This document shows positions 17,308-27,341 of a DNA stretch of 64,000 bases, piece after piece; the stretch's first letter is position 1; the number at the start of each line of letters is the position of its first letter. Source of the stretch: Telmatospirillum sp. (GTDB taxonomy: Bacteria; Pseudomonadota; Alphaproteobacteria; CACIAM-22H2); the NCBI GenBank assembly GCA_020248985.1, contig JADCGL010000010.1:1-64000 (forward strand), written 5' to 3'. A program made the translations under genes and the position numbers. A model generated the notes under the pieces. It saw only the letters and a list, made by a program, of their open reading frames with translations. It did not search any database and was not told the DNA's origin.

Positions 17308-18491
17308 ACGAAAGACGATTCGAAGGGCAGGGCGATCGTGGCGGCAGCTTGGACGGCAACGCCTTCGCCGCGTCCGGTGAAGCCGAGCTTTTCGGTCGTC
17401 GTGGCTTTGACCGATACGCGCGTTTCGGGCACGCCCAGCAGCTGCGCAAGGCTCGCGCGCAATGCGGCGCGGTGCGGGCCGATCTTCGGGAGTTCGCACA
17501 CGATCGTCACATCGACATGGCGGATCACGCCGCCGCGTGCCGCCACGCGACCCACCGCATGGCGCAGGAACTGGCTCGAGGCCGCGCCCTTCCAGCGCAC
17601 GTCGCTTGGCGGGAAATGCGATCCGATATCGCCGTCGCCAAGTGCCCCCAGGATCGCATCGACGAGGGCGTGGATCGCCACGTCGGCGTCCGAATGGCCG
17701 ATGAACGATTGGTCGAAAGGCAGCTTGATGCCGCACAGCCACAAGCCGTCGCCGGGGCCAAAACGGTGCACGTCGAACCCCGTCCCCACGCGCAGATCGG
17801 CGTTCGCCAAAAAGCGCTGCGCTTGTGCGCGCGTCAAATCGGTCTCCGTCGTGATTTTGAAATTGGCCTCGGCCGCCTCGACGACGGCAACCATGCCGCC
17901 GGCCGCGCGCAGCACGGCGGCATCGTCGGTCAGCGCCCGGCCTGCGACCTTGCGGTGGGCGGCGAGAATGTCGGCGTAGCGAAAAGCCTGCGGCGTTTGC
18001 GCGCGCCAGAGCCCGTCGCGCGGCACCAGTTCTTCGAGCGCACCGTCGGCGGCCCGCCACAACGTATCGACAACGGGCACTGCCGCGATCGCACCGGGGG
18101 CTTGGTCGAGGGCGGCGATCAAGCGGTCGATGAGATCGGCTGCGGCAAAGGGGCGGGCGGCATCGTGGATCAGCACGGCGGCGGGCTGTTGCGCCTCGAG
18201 GCTCTCGAGCCCGTTCAGCACGGAGGCTTGGCGCGTGGCCCCGCCCACGACAGGCGGCAATAGGGCGAGCCCGGCTGTGGCTGCATTGTAGTGGGCGTCG
18301 TCGTCTGCACCGGTCACCACGCGGATCGCGTCGATGCGCGGATGGGCGACGAAGAGTTCGAGCGTCCGGCGCAGCACCGGTGCGCCGCCCAGATCGCGAT
18401 ATTGTTTGGGTACGGGCCCGCCGAGGCGCGTGCCGCGTCCGGCGGCGACGATGAGGGCGATGCAGGCGGGTTCGGTGGTCGGATTGGCCAT
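17304..18491 (-). CDS. ispDF: Bifunctional IspD/IspF isoprenoid enzyme
   Basis: A 395-residue fusion of two MEP-pathway enzymes. Residues 8 to about 230 are IspD, the MEP cytidylyltransferase, with LIVAAGRGTRLGGPVPKQY and IHDAARPF. Residues about 235-395 are IspF, the MECDP synthase, with metal ligands in GFDVHRF and IGHSDADV, and the KATTTEKLGFTGRGEG end. The fusion is typical of alphaproteobacteria. I chose the ATG at 18491 (MANPTTEP); a longer frame adds 21 non-conserved residues. It makes isoprenoid precursors for quinone and undecaprenyl lipids and heads the ispDF-pgpA-cinA operon. Confidence 0.95.
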   Translation of the reverse strand: MANPTTEPACIALIVAAGRGTRLGGPVPKQYRDLGGAPVLRRTLELFVAHPRIDAIRVVTGADDDAHYNAATAGLALLPPVVGGATRQASVLNGLESLEAQQPAAVLIHDAARPFAAADLIDRLIAALDQAPGAIAAVPVVDTLWRAADGALEELVPRDGLWRAQTPQAFRYADILAAHRKVAGRALTDDAAVLRAAGGMVAVVEAAEANFKITTETDLTRAQAQRFLANADLRVGTGFDVHRFGPGDGLWLCGIKLPFDQSFIGHSDADVAIHALVDAILGALGDGDIGSHFPPSDVRWKGAASSQFLRHAVGRVAARGGVIRHVDVTIVCELPKIGPHRAALRASLAQLLGVPETRVSVKATTTEKLGFTGRGEGVAVQAAATIALPFESSFV

Positions 18492-18559
18492 TGTGCGCTT
18501 TGTCGAAGTCCCTATGCTGTCGCGCAATCTAGCAGCCCGCACGCCAAGAGGCACGTCCC

Positions 18560-18850
18560 ATGCCCGCCTATGTGATCGCCGACATTGAAGTTTCCGACCC
18601 CGCTAAATACGAAGGCTATCGTGCCCTGTCGCCGGGCGCCATTGCCGCCTATGGCGGGCGCTTTCTGTCGCGCGGCGGCAATATGAAGGTGCTCGAAGGC
18701 GACTGGGCACCGTCGCGCGTGGTGATCGTCGAGTTTCCGACGGCAGCACAGGCGCAAAAATTCTACGACTCGCCGGAGTATCGGGCGGCACGCCAGGCGC
18801 GCGCGGGGGCAGCAAACCATTTCAACATGATTGTGGTCGAAGGCGTCTAG
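18560..18850 (+). CDS. DUF1330 family protein
   Basis: A 96-residue protein with the dimeric ferredoxin-like alpha/beta fold of DUF1330: MPAYVIADIEVSDPAKYEGY at the start, GGRFLSRGG in the middle and FYDSPEYRAAR near the end are typical. The biochemical role of the family is unknown. It is divergent from ispDF with 68 bases between starts, and 24 bases precede the following CcsA-like gene, so the two may be co-transcribed. Confidence 0.85.
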   Translation: MPAYVIADIEVSDPAKYEGYRALSPGAIAAYGGRFLSRGGNMKVLEGDWAPSRVVIVEFPTAAQAQKFYDSPEYRAARQARAGAANHFNMIVVEGV

Positions 18851-18874
18851 TCGGCGCTAGACTCAGCCCTCACG

Positions 18875-19672
18875 ATGGATACGCAGTTCCTCCTCTCTTT
18901 GGCGGCGATGGCGGCCTTGTTGCCGGTCGGGCTCGTGCGCCACGACGACGACGCGCCTTCCTTGCCGTTTTGGCTGGCGCTGGCGGTCGGCATTGCGGGG
19001 CCGGGCGTGTGGATCGCCGACAATATCGGCGACGGCTGGCGCACAGGTCTCGCTGCGACTTTGTGGGTCGCGGTGTTCGCCAGCATGCTGCTGTTTGCAG
19101 GTCTCGTGCGGCTCGAGCGCACTGCCATGCGCCTGACCGCGCTTTTGGTCCCGTATCTGCTGTCGCTCGCAACTCTCGCGACGATTTGGCAGCACGCACC
19201 GGCGCGTCCCTTGCTCGGCAACGAGCCCGAAGCGTGGCTGATCTCGCATATTCTGATGGCGGTCGCGGCGTATGGTTTGCTGACCTTGGCGGCCGTGGCG
19301 GGGCTCGGCGTCTATCTGCAGGAGCGCGCCTTGCGCCTCAAGCGCCCGACCGAATTCACGCGCCGTCTGCCGTCGGTTGCCGCCGGCGAGGGACTGCTTG
19401 TGCGGCTCTTGATTGCGAGCGGCATGGTGCTGGCCTTTGCCCTTGTCTCGGGCGTCACGGTTTCGTGGCTCACGCAAGGCCGGCTGATCGTGCCCGACCA
19501 CAAAACCCTATTGTCGCTGGCGACCTTTTTGGCGATCGCGGTTTTGGTCGTGGTGCATTATCGCGGCGGATTGTCGGGTCGACGGGCTGCGCGATACGTG
19601 CTTTTTGCCTATTTGTTGCTCACACTTGCATACCCGGGTGTGAAATTTGTGACCGATGTCTTGATTGGCTGA
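18875..19672 (+). CDS. CcsA/YpjD-like cytochrome c assembly family membrane protein
   Basis: An integral membrane protein of 265 aa with seven to eight hydrophobic segments. The central part (AWLISHILMAVAAYGLLTLA, then LYLQERALRLKR-like GVYLQERALR) and the late VSWLTQGRL and HKTLLSL segments fit the CcsA/HemX/YpjD family. Members handle heme in the membrane or, for YpjD, affect transport. Histidines in ISHILMA, PDHKTL and VVHYRGG are candidate heme ligands. No ccm genes are nearby, so a direct role in cytochrome maturation is not certain. Confidence 0.75.
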   Translation: MDTQFLLSLAAMAALLPVGLVRHDDDAPSLPFWLALAVGIAGPGVWIADNIGDGWRTGLAATLWVAVFASMLLFAGLVRLERTAMRLTALLVPYLLSLATLATIWQHAPARPLLGNEPEAWLISHILMAVAAYGLLTLAAVAGLGVYLQERALRLKRPTEFTRRLPSVAAGEGLLVRLLIASGMVLAFALVSGVTVSWLTQGRLIVPDHKTLLSLATFLAIAVLVVVHYRGGLSGRRAARYVLFAYLLLTLAYPGVKFVTDVLIG

Positions 19673-19836
19673 TTTTGTTATTGCACTGCAATAGATTCCC
19701 ACAATGCACCCCTGGATACCGATGCATAAGCGCTGTTGCGACGCAGCGAATCGCGATTGAAGATCGGCTCTTGCCAGCGGCAGGCACGTGCGGTAAAACG
19801 ACCATTCCTTAGCCACAGCCGCGAGAAGCCTATTTA

Positions 19837-20868
19837 ATGAGCATTTCGATTGGGCCCATTCTCCTCGAGGCGCCGGTGGTTTTGGCACCGTTGAGCGGTA
19901 TCTCCGATTTGCCGTTTCGGCGCCTGGTCAAGCGCCACGGGGCAGGGCTGGTGGTTTCGGAGATGATCGCAAGCCAAGCGATGATCCGCGAAAACCGCCA
20001 ATCGCTGCTGATGACGCGCTCGGTGCCCGAAGAATTCCCGATGGCGGTGCAGCTGGCGGGTTGCGAGCCTTCCGTGATGGCCGAGGCCGCCAAGCTTAAC
20101 GAAGATCGTGGTGCCGCGATTATCGATATCAATTTCGGCTGCCCGGTCAAAAAGGTCGTGAACGGCCATGCGGGCTCGGCCTTGATGCGCGACGAAATCC
20201 AGGCCGCACGCATTCTCGAAGCGACGGTCAAGGCCGTCAAAGTGCCGGTCACGCTGAAGATGCGCCTGGGCTGGGACGCCAATTCGAAGAACGCGCCGCA
20301 GCTCGCCAAAATCGCCGAGAATTGCGGCATAAAGTCGCTCGCTATCCACGGCCGCACGCGCCAGCAATTCTACGAAGGCAAAGCCGATTGGGCGTGGATC
20401 CGCAACGTGAAGCAGGCCGTGTCGATCCCGGTCTTCGCGAACGGCGACATCGTGCGCTACGACGATGCGGCCGCAGCCCTGGCACAGTCGGGGGCCGACG
20501 GTGTGATGATCGGGCGCGGGGCCTGCGGGCGGCCGTGGTTCCCGGCCAATGTGATCCATTTTCTCGCCACGGGCGAGCGCCTGCCCGACCCCTCGGTCGA
20601 AACGCAGATGGCGACCGTGCTGGCGCACTACGAAGACATGCTCGCGCATTACGGCGCGGAGACCGGCATGCGCATGGCGCGCAAGCATCTGGGCTGGTAC
20701 GCGCGCGGCTTTCCGGGGGCAGCCGAATTCCGCGGCAAGGTCATGACGCTCGCGTCGCCCGACGCCGTCAAAGATTTGGTCCGCAGCGTGTGGGGCCGCG
20801 CCATCGAGGCGGGTTATGTGCCGCCGCTTGACGGCGGGGCGGCAAGCGATCTCAAGGAGGCGGCATAG
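19837..20868 (+). CDS. dusB: tRNA-dihydrouridine synthase (DusB/NifR3)
   Basis: An FMN enzyme of 343 aa that reduces uridines in tRNA. Family motifs visible are [40 protein letters not shown] with the catalytic Cys, KMRLGWD, the [11 protein letters not shown] block, and [12 protein letters not shown]. It directly precedes ntrB with no gap (the stop abuts the ntrB ATG), the classical nifR3-ntrBC arrangement of alphaproteobacteria. A 164-base gap with no recognised gene lies upstream and probably carries the operon promoter; I did not find a convincing -35/-10 there. Confidence 0.95.
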   Translation: MSISIGPILLEAPVVLAPLSGISDLPFRRLVKRHGAGLVVSEMIASQAMIRENRQSLLMTRSVPEEFPMAVQLAGCEPSVMAEAAKLNEDRGAAIIDINFGCPVKKVVNGHAGSALMRDEIQAARILEATVKAVKVPVTLKMRLGWDANSKNAPQLAKIAENCGIKSLAIHGRTRQQFYEGKADWAWIRNVKQAVSIPVFANGDIVRYDDAAAALAQSGADGVMIGRGACGRPWFPANVIHFLATGERLPDPSVETQMATVLAHYEDMLAHYGAETGMRMARKHLGWYARGFPGAAEFRGKVMTLASPDAVKDLVRSVWGRAIEAGYVPPLDGGAASDLKEAA

Positions 20869-22041
20869 ATGGCGCGTCCGTTTTCCAAAAGCGAACGCCT
20901 CGCGGCGCGCGGGGCAATGCATGTCGGCATCGGCGATTTGGGGGCCGTGCTCGGCGCCATCACGGACGTGATCGCCGTGCTCGACGCCGACCGCGTGCTG
21001 CGCTACGTGAACCCGGCGGCCGAGAATTTCTTCGAGCTCGGGGCCGGCATGATGCTCGGCCGCCGCCTCTCCGATTTTCTGCCCGACGACAGCCCGATTT
21101 TCGGCACGATCGACCAGGCGCGCCAATACGGTGCGAGCGTCTCGGACGAAGAAGTGTTGATCGACACGCCGCGCATCGGCAAGCATTTGGTGTCGGTGCG
21201 CGCGGCCTCGATGTCGGACGGCGATGTCGAAGGGCTCGTGGTGCTGACGATCCAGCTGCGCACCATCGCGCGCAAGATCGGCCGCCAGCTCGTGCATCGC
21301 AACGCCGCCCGCTCGGTGGGCGCCATGGCGGCCATGCTCGCGCACGAGGTCAAGAACCCGCTCTCCGGCATTCGTGGGGCGGCCCAGCTGCTCGAACAGA
21401 CCGCGCAGCCGCAGGATCGCGAACTCACCCGCCTCATCTGCGACGAGGCGGATCGCATTCGCGCCCTCGTCGACCGGATGGAGATTTTCAGCGACGGCCT
21501 GCCGCTCGATCTGATGCCGGTCAATATCCACCGCGTGTTGGGCCATGTGCGCATGCTGGCGCAGAACGGCTTCGGCCGGCATGTGCGATTCGTCGAGACT
21601 TACGATCCGTCGCTGCCGCCGGTGCTGGGCGACCATGGCCAGCTCATCCAGATATTCCTGAACCTCGTCAAAAACGCCGTCGAGGCCTGCCCGCGTCAGG
21701 GCGGCGAGGTCACTTTGTCAACCGCGTTCCAGCAGGGCGTGCGTTTTGCCGTGCCCGGCGTGGGGCAGCGCGTGCCGCTGCCGCTTGTCGTGACCGTCCA
21801 GGACAATGGCGACGGCATCCCCGACGAGATCCGCCCGCATCTGTTCGAACCCTTCATCACGACCAAAAAGAACGGAACTGGCCTGGGACTTGCTTTGGTT
21901 GCCAAAATCGTTGGCGACCATGGCTGCGTCATCGAATTCGACAGCCAGCCGCGACGAACCTCGTTTCGCGTCCGGCTGTCGGTCGCGAGCGGCGAGCAGG
22001 CGCTCGGCGATCAGTTCCACGACGCGGGTGCGGAGAGGTAA
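20869..22041 (+). CDS. ntrB: Nitrogen regulation sensor kinase NtrB
   Basis: A cytoplasmic histidine kinase of 390 aa without transmembrane segments. The order is a PAS domain (about residues 25-130), the dimerisation/phosphoacceptor domain with His159 in MLAHEVKNPLSGIRGA, then the ATPase domain with VQDNGDGIP and TGLGLALVAKI. It phosphorylates NtrC according to nitrogen status signalled by PII protein (family knowledge). Its ATG follows the dusB stop immediately, and ntrC starts nine bases later, so dusB-ntrB-ntrC form one transcription unit. Confidence 0.95.
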   Translation: MARPFSKSERLAARGAMHVGIGDLGAVLGAITDVIAVLDADRVLRYVNPAAENFFELGAGMMLGRRLSDFLPDDSPIFGTIDQARQYGASVSDEEVLIDTPRIGKHLVSVRAASMSDGDVEGLVVLTIQLRTIARKIGRQLVHRNAARSVGAMAAMLAHEVKNPLSGIRGAAQLLEQTAQPQDRELTRLICDEADRIRALVDRMEIFSDGLPLDLMPVNIHRVLGHVRMLAQNGFGRHVRFVETYDPSLPPVLGDHGQLIQIFLNLVKNAVEACPRQGGEVTLSTAFQQGVRFAVPGVGQRVPLPLVVTVQDNGDGIPDEIRPHLFEPFITTKKNGTGLGLALVAKIVGDHGCVIEFDSQPRRTSFRVRLSVASGEQALGDQFHDAGAER

Positions 22042-22050
22042 AAGGTCCCT

Positions 22051-23496
22051 ATGGCTCAAGCCACCATTCTGGTCGCCGACGACGACAAGGCGATTCGGAC
22101 TGTGCTGAACCAGGCGCTTGGGCGGCTGGGCTACGATGTGCGGCTGACCGGCCATGCGGCGCAGCTTTGGAAGTGGGTCGCGGATGGCGACGGCGATCTC
22201 GTGATCACCGACGTGGTGATGCCCGACGAAAACGGCCTCGATCTGGTGCCGCGAATCCGCAAGGTGCGCCCCGATCTGCGCGTGATCGTGATGAGCGCGC
22301 AGAACACGCTGCTGACGGCGATCAAAGCGACCGAGCGCGGCGCTTTCGAATATCTGCCGAAGCCTTTCGACCTCAAGGAACTCGTCTCGGTCGTCGAGCG
22401 CGCGCTGACAGCACCCAAAGCGCCTGTCGTGTACGATGGCGATCCCGACGAGCCCGACGAAAAGCTGCCGCTGATCGGCCGCTCTGCGGCGATGCAGGAA
22501 ATCTACCGCGTGCTTGCTCGCCTGATGGCGACCGACTTGACCGTTATGATCAACGGCGAGTCCGGCACCGGCAAGGAACTCGTCGCGCGCGCGCTGCACG
22601 ACTACGGCAAACGGCGCAACGGGCCGTTCGTGGCGCTGAACATGGCCGCGATCCCGCGCGAGCTTATCGAAAGCGAATTGTTCGGCCACGAGAAGGGGGC
22701 TTTTACCGGGGCCACGTCGCGCTATGCCGGCCGCTTCGAGCAGAGCCAGGGCGGCACGCTGTTCCTCGACGAAATCGGCGACATGCCGCTCGAAGCGCAG
22801 ACGCGCCTGCTGCGCGTGCTGCAGGAGGGCGAATACACGACCGTCGGCGGTCGCACGCGCATCCGCGCCGACGTGCGCATCGTGGCGGCCACGCACCGCG
22901 ACTTGCGCCTGCTCGTGCGCCAGGGTCTGTTCCGAGAAGATCTCTATTACCGTCTCAACGTCGTGCCGATCCGGCTGCCGCCTTTGCGCGAACGGGCGGA
23001 CGACGTGCCGCTGCTCGTGCGCCATTTTCTGCAGACCACTGCGACCGAAGGCCTGCCGGTCAAGACGATCGATGCGACCGCGATGGAGCGCCTGAAGCAG
23101 CATCGCTGGCCCGGCAACGTGCGTGAACTCGAGAACCTCATTCGCCGCCTCACGGCCCTCTATTCGCAGGAAGTGATCGGCATCGACATTGTCGAAAGCG
23201 AGCTTGCCGAGGCGGGTCCCGCACCGGTCGCCGAAACGGTTGCGAGCGACGAATCGCTGGGGACTGCCGTCGATCGCCATCTCAAGGCTTATTTTGCCGC
23301 GCACAAAGACGGGCTGCCGCCGATCGGCGTCTACGACCGCATCGTGCGGGAGGTCGAGCGCCCGCTTTTGTCGCTGACCTTGATCGCCACGCGCGGCAAC
23401 CAGATCAAGGCCGCCCAGCTCCTGGGGCTCAACCGCAATACGCTGCGCAAGAAAATCCGCGAATTGGACATCCAAGTCGTCCGCGGCCTAAAATAA
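22051..23496 (+). CDS. ntrC: Nitrogen regulator NtrC, sigma-54 activator
   Basis: A 481-residue three-domain enhancer-binding protein. The receiver has LVADDD and phospho-acceptor Asp54 (ITDVVMPD). The AAA+ domain has Walker A GESGTGKE, the sigma-54 contact loop GAFTGA in [13 protein letters not shown], and Walker B LFLDEIGD. The C-terminal Fis-type helix-turn-helix is [20 protein letters not shown]. All activation residues are intact, so it should drive sigma-54 promoters of nitrogen genes once phosphorylated by NtrB. Confidence 0.96.
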   Translation: MAQATILVADDDKAIRTVLNQALGRLGYDVRLTGHAAQLWKWVADGDGDLVITDVVMPDENGLDLVPRIRKVRPDLRVIVMSAQNTLLTAIKATERGAFEYLPKPFDLKELVSVVERALTAPKAPVVYDGDPDEPDEKLPLIGRSAAMQEIYRVLARLMATDLTVMINGESGTGKELVARALHDYGKRRNGPFVALNMAAIPRELIESELFGHEKGAFTGATSRYAGRFEQSQGGTLFLDEIGDMPLEAQTRLLRVLQEGEYTTVGGRTRIRADVRIVAATHRDLRLLVRQGLFREDLYYRLNVVPIRLPPLRERADDVPLLVRHFLQTTATEGLPVKTIDATAMERLKQHRWPGNVRELENLIRRLTALYSQEVIGIDIVESELAEAGPAPVAETVASDESLGTAVDRHLKAYFAAHKDGLPPIGVYDRIVREVERPLLSLTLIATRGNQIKAAQLLGLNRNTLRKKIRELDIQVVRGLK

Positions 23497-23565
23497 CCGC
23501 CAACGCGCAACGGCAAGGCGCCGCATCCTCGGCCGTCGGCCTTGGTCCTCTTTTTCGGCGTGGTT

Positions 23566-25857
23566 ATGGCTGAATCCAGATCCCACGAAAAGTCGGCTCC
23601 CGAAACGCTGGGAATTTCCGACCCGCCGCTGCAGCGTCTGCTGAGCTGGGCGGTGCGCGTCGGGCTCACGCGCAAATTCGCCTTCCTGCTCGTCGCCCTC
23701 TCGGTTCTGGCCGGCGTGCTCACCTATCTCGTGATCACCGGCGCCGAAGGGCCTGATCCGCGCACGCTCGTGTGGCTGCTGCTCGCCAATCTGGTGCTGT
23801 TGCTGGCTCTTTCCACGGTTATCGCGCGCGAGATCGTGCGGCTGTGGCTGCAGCGCCGGCGCGGCGAGGCGGGCGCGCGCCTGCATGTGCAGTTGGTCGT
23901 GCTTTTCGCAGCCCTTGCCGGCGCACCGGCCGCGATCATGGCGGTGGCGACCGTGTTGTTCTTCAATCTCGGCGTCCAGGCCTGGTTCGCCGATCCGGTG
24001 CGCGACGCGCTTGGCCAATCGCTCGCCGTCGTCGAGGCCTATCTCGAAGAACATCGCAACAATATCCGCGGCGATATTCTGGGCATGGGCAACGACCTGT
24101 CGCGCGCCGGCTCGCTCGTGCTGGCCGAGCCCGACGAAATCCAGGCGCTGCTCGATGCCCAGACGCAGGTGCGTGCTCTCAGCGAATCGGTCGTGTTCGA
24201 CGGCCGCGGCCGTGTCTATGCGCGCAACGGCTTCACGCTGCAACTCGCCGTACCTTTCTGGGGCCTCGACCGCGCGCGGAGCGGCGAGGTCGTGGTGTTC
24301 GCGCCCGAGGAAAACGCCGAAAATGCCAGCCGCAGCGACCGCGTGCGGGCACTCACCCGTCTCGACGGGTTCGACGACACGTTTCTGCTCGTCGGGCGCT
24401 TCGTCGATCCCAGCGTGGTGGCACATGTCGACAGCACGCGCGCCGCCGTGCAGATCTACCAGTCGCTCGAAGCCAAGCGCTCGGGCTTCCAGATTACATT
24501 CGCGGTGATCTTCGTCGTTGTGGCGCTGCTGCTGCTGCTCGCTGCGATCTGGATGGGGATCGCGATTGCCAATCGCCTGGCGCGGCCCGTCGGCGCCTTG
24601 ATCGGTGCCACCCAGCGCGTGCGCGACGGCGATCTGTCGGTGCGCGTCGAAGAGGGGGCGCGCGACGACGATCTCGGCACGCTGTCGCGTGCTTTCAACC
24701 GCATGACCGCCCAGCTTGGCGCCCAGCGCGCCGAACTCGTCGATGCCAACCGCCAGATCGAGTATCGCCGCCGCTTCACCGAGGCCGTGCTTGCGAGCGT
24801 TTCGGCGGGCGTGGTGGCCCTTGATGCGCGCGGCCAGATCGATTTGCCGAACCGCTCGGCCTCGCAACTGCTCGACGCCGATCTTGATGCCGCGATCGGC
24901 ACGTCGCTTGCGATGCAGGTGCCGGAGTTTGCCGGCCTGCTCGAGGCGGCGATCGCCAATCCCGAACGGCCGGCGCAAGGAACCGTGCAGCTTGTGCGCG
25001 GCGGACGCAAACGCACCTTCGTGGTGCGTGTGGCGCGCGCGCAGCTCGACGACGGGGCCGCCGGTCTCGTTGCGACCTTCGACGATGTAAGCGAACTCGA
25101 GACCGCTCAACGCACCGCGGCCTGGGCGGATGTGGCGCGGCGCATTGCGCACGAGATCAAGAACCCGCTGACGCCGATCCAGCTTTCGGCCGAGCGGCTG
25201 CAGCGCAAATATCTTGCCGAAATCAAGAGCGACCCCACGACATTCAAATTGTGCATCGAGACGATCGTGCGCCAGGTCGAAGATATCGGGCGCATGGTCG
25301 ATGAGTTCGCGTCGTTCGCGCGCATGCCGGCTCCGCGCATGCGCAGCGAAGACCTCAACGAGCTCGTGCGCCGCACGGTGCTGCTCCAGTCGTCCGCGCA
25401 TAGCGAAGCCGTGTTCGACGTCGAGCTGCCGCCGGGCCGTCTGGCCCTCAAGCTCGATGCGGGCCTGATCGGCCAGGCGTTGACGAACCTGCTGCAGAAC
25501 GCGCTCGACGCGATCGCCGGGCGCGAGGGCAACGATCTGCCCGCACCGCATGTGGCGGTGCGCGTGGTGCGCGACGCGCAAGGTCGTTTCTGCCTGTCGG
25601 TTGCCGACAACGGCAAGGGCTTGCCGACGGCCGACCGCCATCGCCTGACCGAGCCCTACATGACCACGCGCGCGAAGGGCACGGGCCTCGGGCTCGCGAT
25701 CGTCAAGAAGGTCATGGAAGACCATGGCGGCACGTTGATCCTGGGCGACCGGCCGGGCGGCGGAGCGGTCGTAACGCTGGTATTCCCCTCCGCAGCGCAG
25801 ACGGATAGTATTGCGACCGCAGACTCGCCCGAAGCCTCGAAGACGGCGGTTTCTTAG
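23566..25857 (+). CDS. ntrY: Transmembrane sensor kinase NtrY
   Basis: A membrane histidine kinase of 763 aa. There are hydrophobic helices near residues 45-130 and a periplasmic segment. Another helix ends near residue 340 (LLLLLAAIWMGIAIANRLAR), then come a HAMP linker and a PAS-like domain. The kinase core has its histidine in ARRIAHEIKNPLTPIQLSAE, then VADNGKGLP and GTGLGLAIVKKV. The start is uncertain: ATG 23566 is used; TTG 23542 would add eight residues. It pairs with NtrX 43 bases downstream; the NtrYX pair is linked to nitrogen metabolism and, in some species, redox or envelope control. Confidence 0.94.
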   Translation: MAESRSHEKSAPETLGISDPPLQRLLSWAVRVGLTRKFAFLLVALSVLAGVLTYLVITGAEGPDPRTLVWLLLANLVLLLALSTVIAREIVRLWLQRRRGEAGARLHVQLVVLFAALAGAPAAIMAVATVLFFNLGVQAWFADPVRDALGQSLAVVEAYLEEHRNNIRGDILGMGNDLSRAGSLVLAEPDEIQALLDAQTQVRALSESVVFDGRGRVYARNGFTLQLAVPFWGLDRARSGEVVVFAPEENAENASRSDRVRALTRLDGFDDTFLLVGRFVDPSVVAHVDSTRAAVQIYQSLEAKRSGFQITFAVIFVVVALLLLLAAIWMGIAIANRLARPVGALIGATQRVRDGDLSVRVEEGARDDDLGTLSRAFNRMTAQLGAQRAELVDANRQIEYRRRFTEAVLASVSAGVVALDARGQIDLPNRSASQLLDADLDAAIGTSLAMQVPEFAGLLEAAIANPERPAQGTVQLVRGGRKRTFVVRVARAQLDDGAAGLVATFDDVSELETAQRTAAWADVARRIAHEIKNPLTPIQLSAERLQRKYLAEIKSDPTTFKLCIETIVRQVEDIGRMVDEFASFARMPAPRMRSEDLNELVRRTVLLQSSAHSEAVFDVELPPGRLALKLDAGLIGQALTNLLQNALDAIAGREGNDLPAPHVAVRVVRDAQGRFCLSVADNGKGLPTADRHRLTEPYMTTRAKGTGLGLAIVKKVMEDHGGTLILGDRPGGGAVVTLVFPSAAQTDSIATADSPEASKTAVS

Positions 25858-25900
25858 GTTCAACGAAGGATAGCGGCCCCGACCAAGGGTCCCCCCGACA

Positions 25901-27322
25901 ATGGCGCACGATATTCTCATCGTCGACGACGAAGCCGACATTCGGATGCTGATCGCGGGCATTCTCGAAGACGACGGCCATCAGACGCGCAATGCGGCCA
26001 ACAGCACGGCCGCCCTCGAAGCCATGCGCGCGCGTCGGCCGAGTCTCGTGATCCTCGATGTATGGCTGCAGGGCAGCGCGCTCGACGGGCTCGAAGTGCT
26101 CGACGTGGTGAAGCGCGAGCATCCGGACGTGCCGGTCGTCATCATTAGTGGCCACGGCAATATCGAGATGGCGATCGGCGCCATCCGACGCGGGGCCTAC
26201 GACTTCATCGAAAAGCCGTTCAAGGCCGACCGGCTGCTGCTCATTGTGCAGCGCGCGCTCGAAAGTGCGAGCCTGCGGCGCGAGAACGAAGAGCTCAAGC
26301 TGCGTGCGGGCGACCCTGCGGCGATCGTCGGCCGTTCGACTGCGATCAACCAAGTGCGCACGCAGCTCGAGCGCGTCGCACCCACGGGCAGCCGCGTGCT
26401 GCTGCAGGGCCCGGCCGGGGCCGGCAAGGAGTCGGCAGCACGGCTCGTCCATGCGCTGTCCAAGCGCGCCGACGGGCCGTTCGTTGCGGTCAATTGCGCA
26501 AGCCTGCGACCCAATGCCATGGAAATCGAGATGTTCGGCATCGAGCCGGGCTCGGCCGTCGATGCGGCGGATGCGCCCTTGCCGAAGATCGGCCTGTTCG
26601 AAAAGGCACACAACGGCACGCTTTATCTGGATGAAGTCGCCGACATGCCGCTCGAGACGCAAGGCAAGATCGTTCGCATGCTGCAGGAGCAGAGCTTCGA
26701 GCGCGTCGGCGGGCGCGCGCGCGTGCAGGTCGATGTGCGCGTGATTGCCTCGTCGAGCCGCGATTTGATGCGTGAGATCCAGGAAGGACGCTTCCGCGAG
26801 GATTTGTTCTACCGCCTCAACGTTGTGCCGATCCGCATTCCGGCCCTCAAGGAGCGGCGCGAAGATATTCCGGACCTCGTGCTGCATTTCATGGCGCGCG
26901 CGGCGGCCGCCACGGGCATGAACCCGCGCGCCGTGGCCGACGACGCGATCGCCACGCTGCAGACGCACGAATGGCCCGGCAATATCCGCCAGCTGCGCAA
27001 TGTCGTGGAGTGGCTGCTGATCATGTCGCCGGGCGACGCGTCGCAGCCGATCCGCTCGGAGAATCTGCCGCCAGATCTGGGGGCTGCCGTGCCGAGCGCT
27101 TTGCGCGGCGAGAGCGGGGCCGAAATCATGGGGCTGCCGCTGCGCGAGGCGCGCGAATTGTTCGAGCGCCAGTACCTGATTGCCCAGGTCACGCGCTTCG
27201 GCGGCAATATCTCGCGCACCGCGAATTTCGTCGGCATGGAACGCTCGGCGCTGCACCGCAAGCTCAAGGTGCTGGGCGTGCACGGCGTGGACCGCGACCG
27301 CGGGCCGTCGCTGGACTCCTGA
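25901..27322 (+). CDS. ntrX: Response regulator NtrX
   Basis: A 473-residue NtrC-family regulator. The receiver has Asp53 in VILDVWLQG. The AAA+ domain has a Walker A-type GPAGAGKES and Walker B TLYLDEVAD. The C-terminal Fis-type helix-turn-helix is RTANFVGMERSALHRKLK. The GAFTGA loop needed to contact sigma-54 is absent: the position reads MFGIEPGSAVDAADAPLPKI instead. This absence is a known trait of alphaproteobacterial NtrX, which therefore probably acts at sigma-70 promoters. It ends 19 bases before the aminotransferase gene. Confidence 0.95.
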   Translation: MAHDILIVDDEADIRMLIAGILEDDGHQTRNAANSTAALEAMRARRPSLVILDVWLQGSALDGLEVLDVVKREHPDVPVVIISGHGNIEMAIGAIRRGAYDFIEKPFKADRLLLIVQRALESASLRRENEELKLRAGDPAAIVGRSTAINQVRTQLERVAPTGSRVLLQGPAGAGKESAARLVHALSKRADGPFVAVNCASLRPNAMEIEMFGIEPGSAVDAADAPLPKIGLFEKAHNGTLYLDEVADMPLETQGKIVRMLQEQSFERVGGRARVQVDVRVIASSSRDLMREIQEGRFREDLFYRLNVVPIRIPALKERREDIPDLVLHFMARAAAATGMNPRAVADDAIATLQTHEWPGNIRQLRNVVEWLLIMSPGDASQPIRSENLPPDLGAAVPSALRGESGAEIMGLPLREARELFERQYLIAQVTRFGGNISRTANFVGMERSALHRKLKVLGVHGVDRDRGPSLDS

Positions 27323-27341
27323 AAAGATCGAGAGGGTTTCG

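Noticed and set aside
19673-19836. Gap before dusB searched for a small RNA or riboswitch
   Set aside because: I found no convincing conserved structure, terminator or promoter pair by eye.
23488-25962. An 824-codon minus-strand frame over ntrY
   Set aside because: It mirrors the ntrY coding strand, is rich in Arg/His/Gln, and has no conserved motif.
25901-27322. Loss of GAFTGA in NtrX considered as gene decay
   Set aside because: Absence of this loop is a known feature of alphaproteobacterial NtrX; the rest of the protein is intact.
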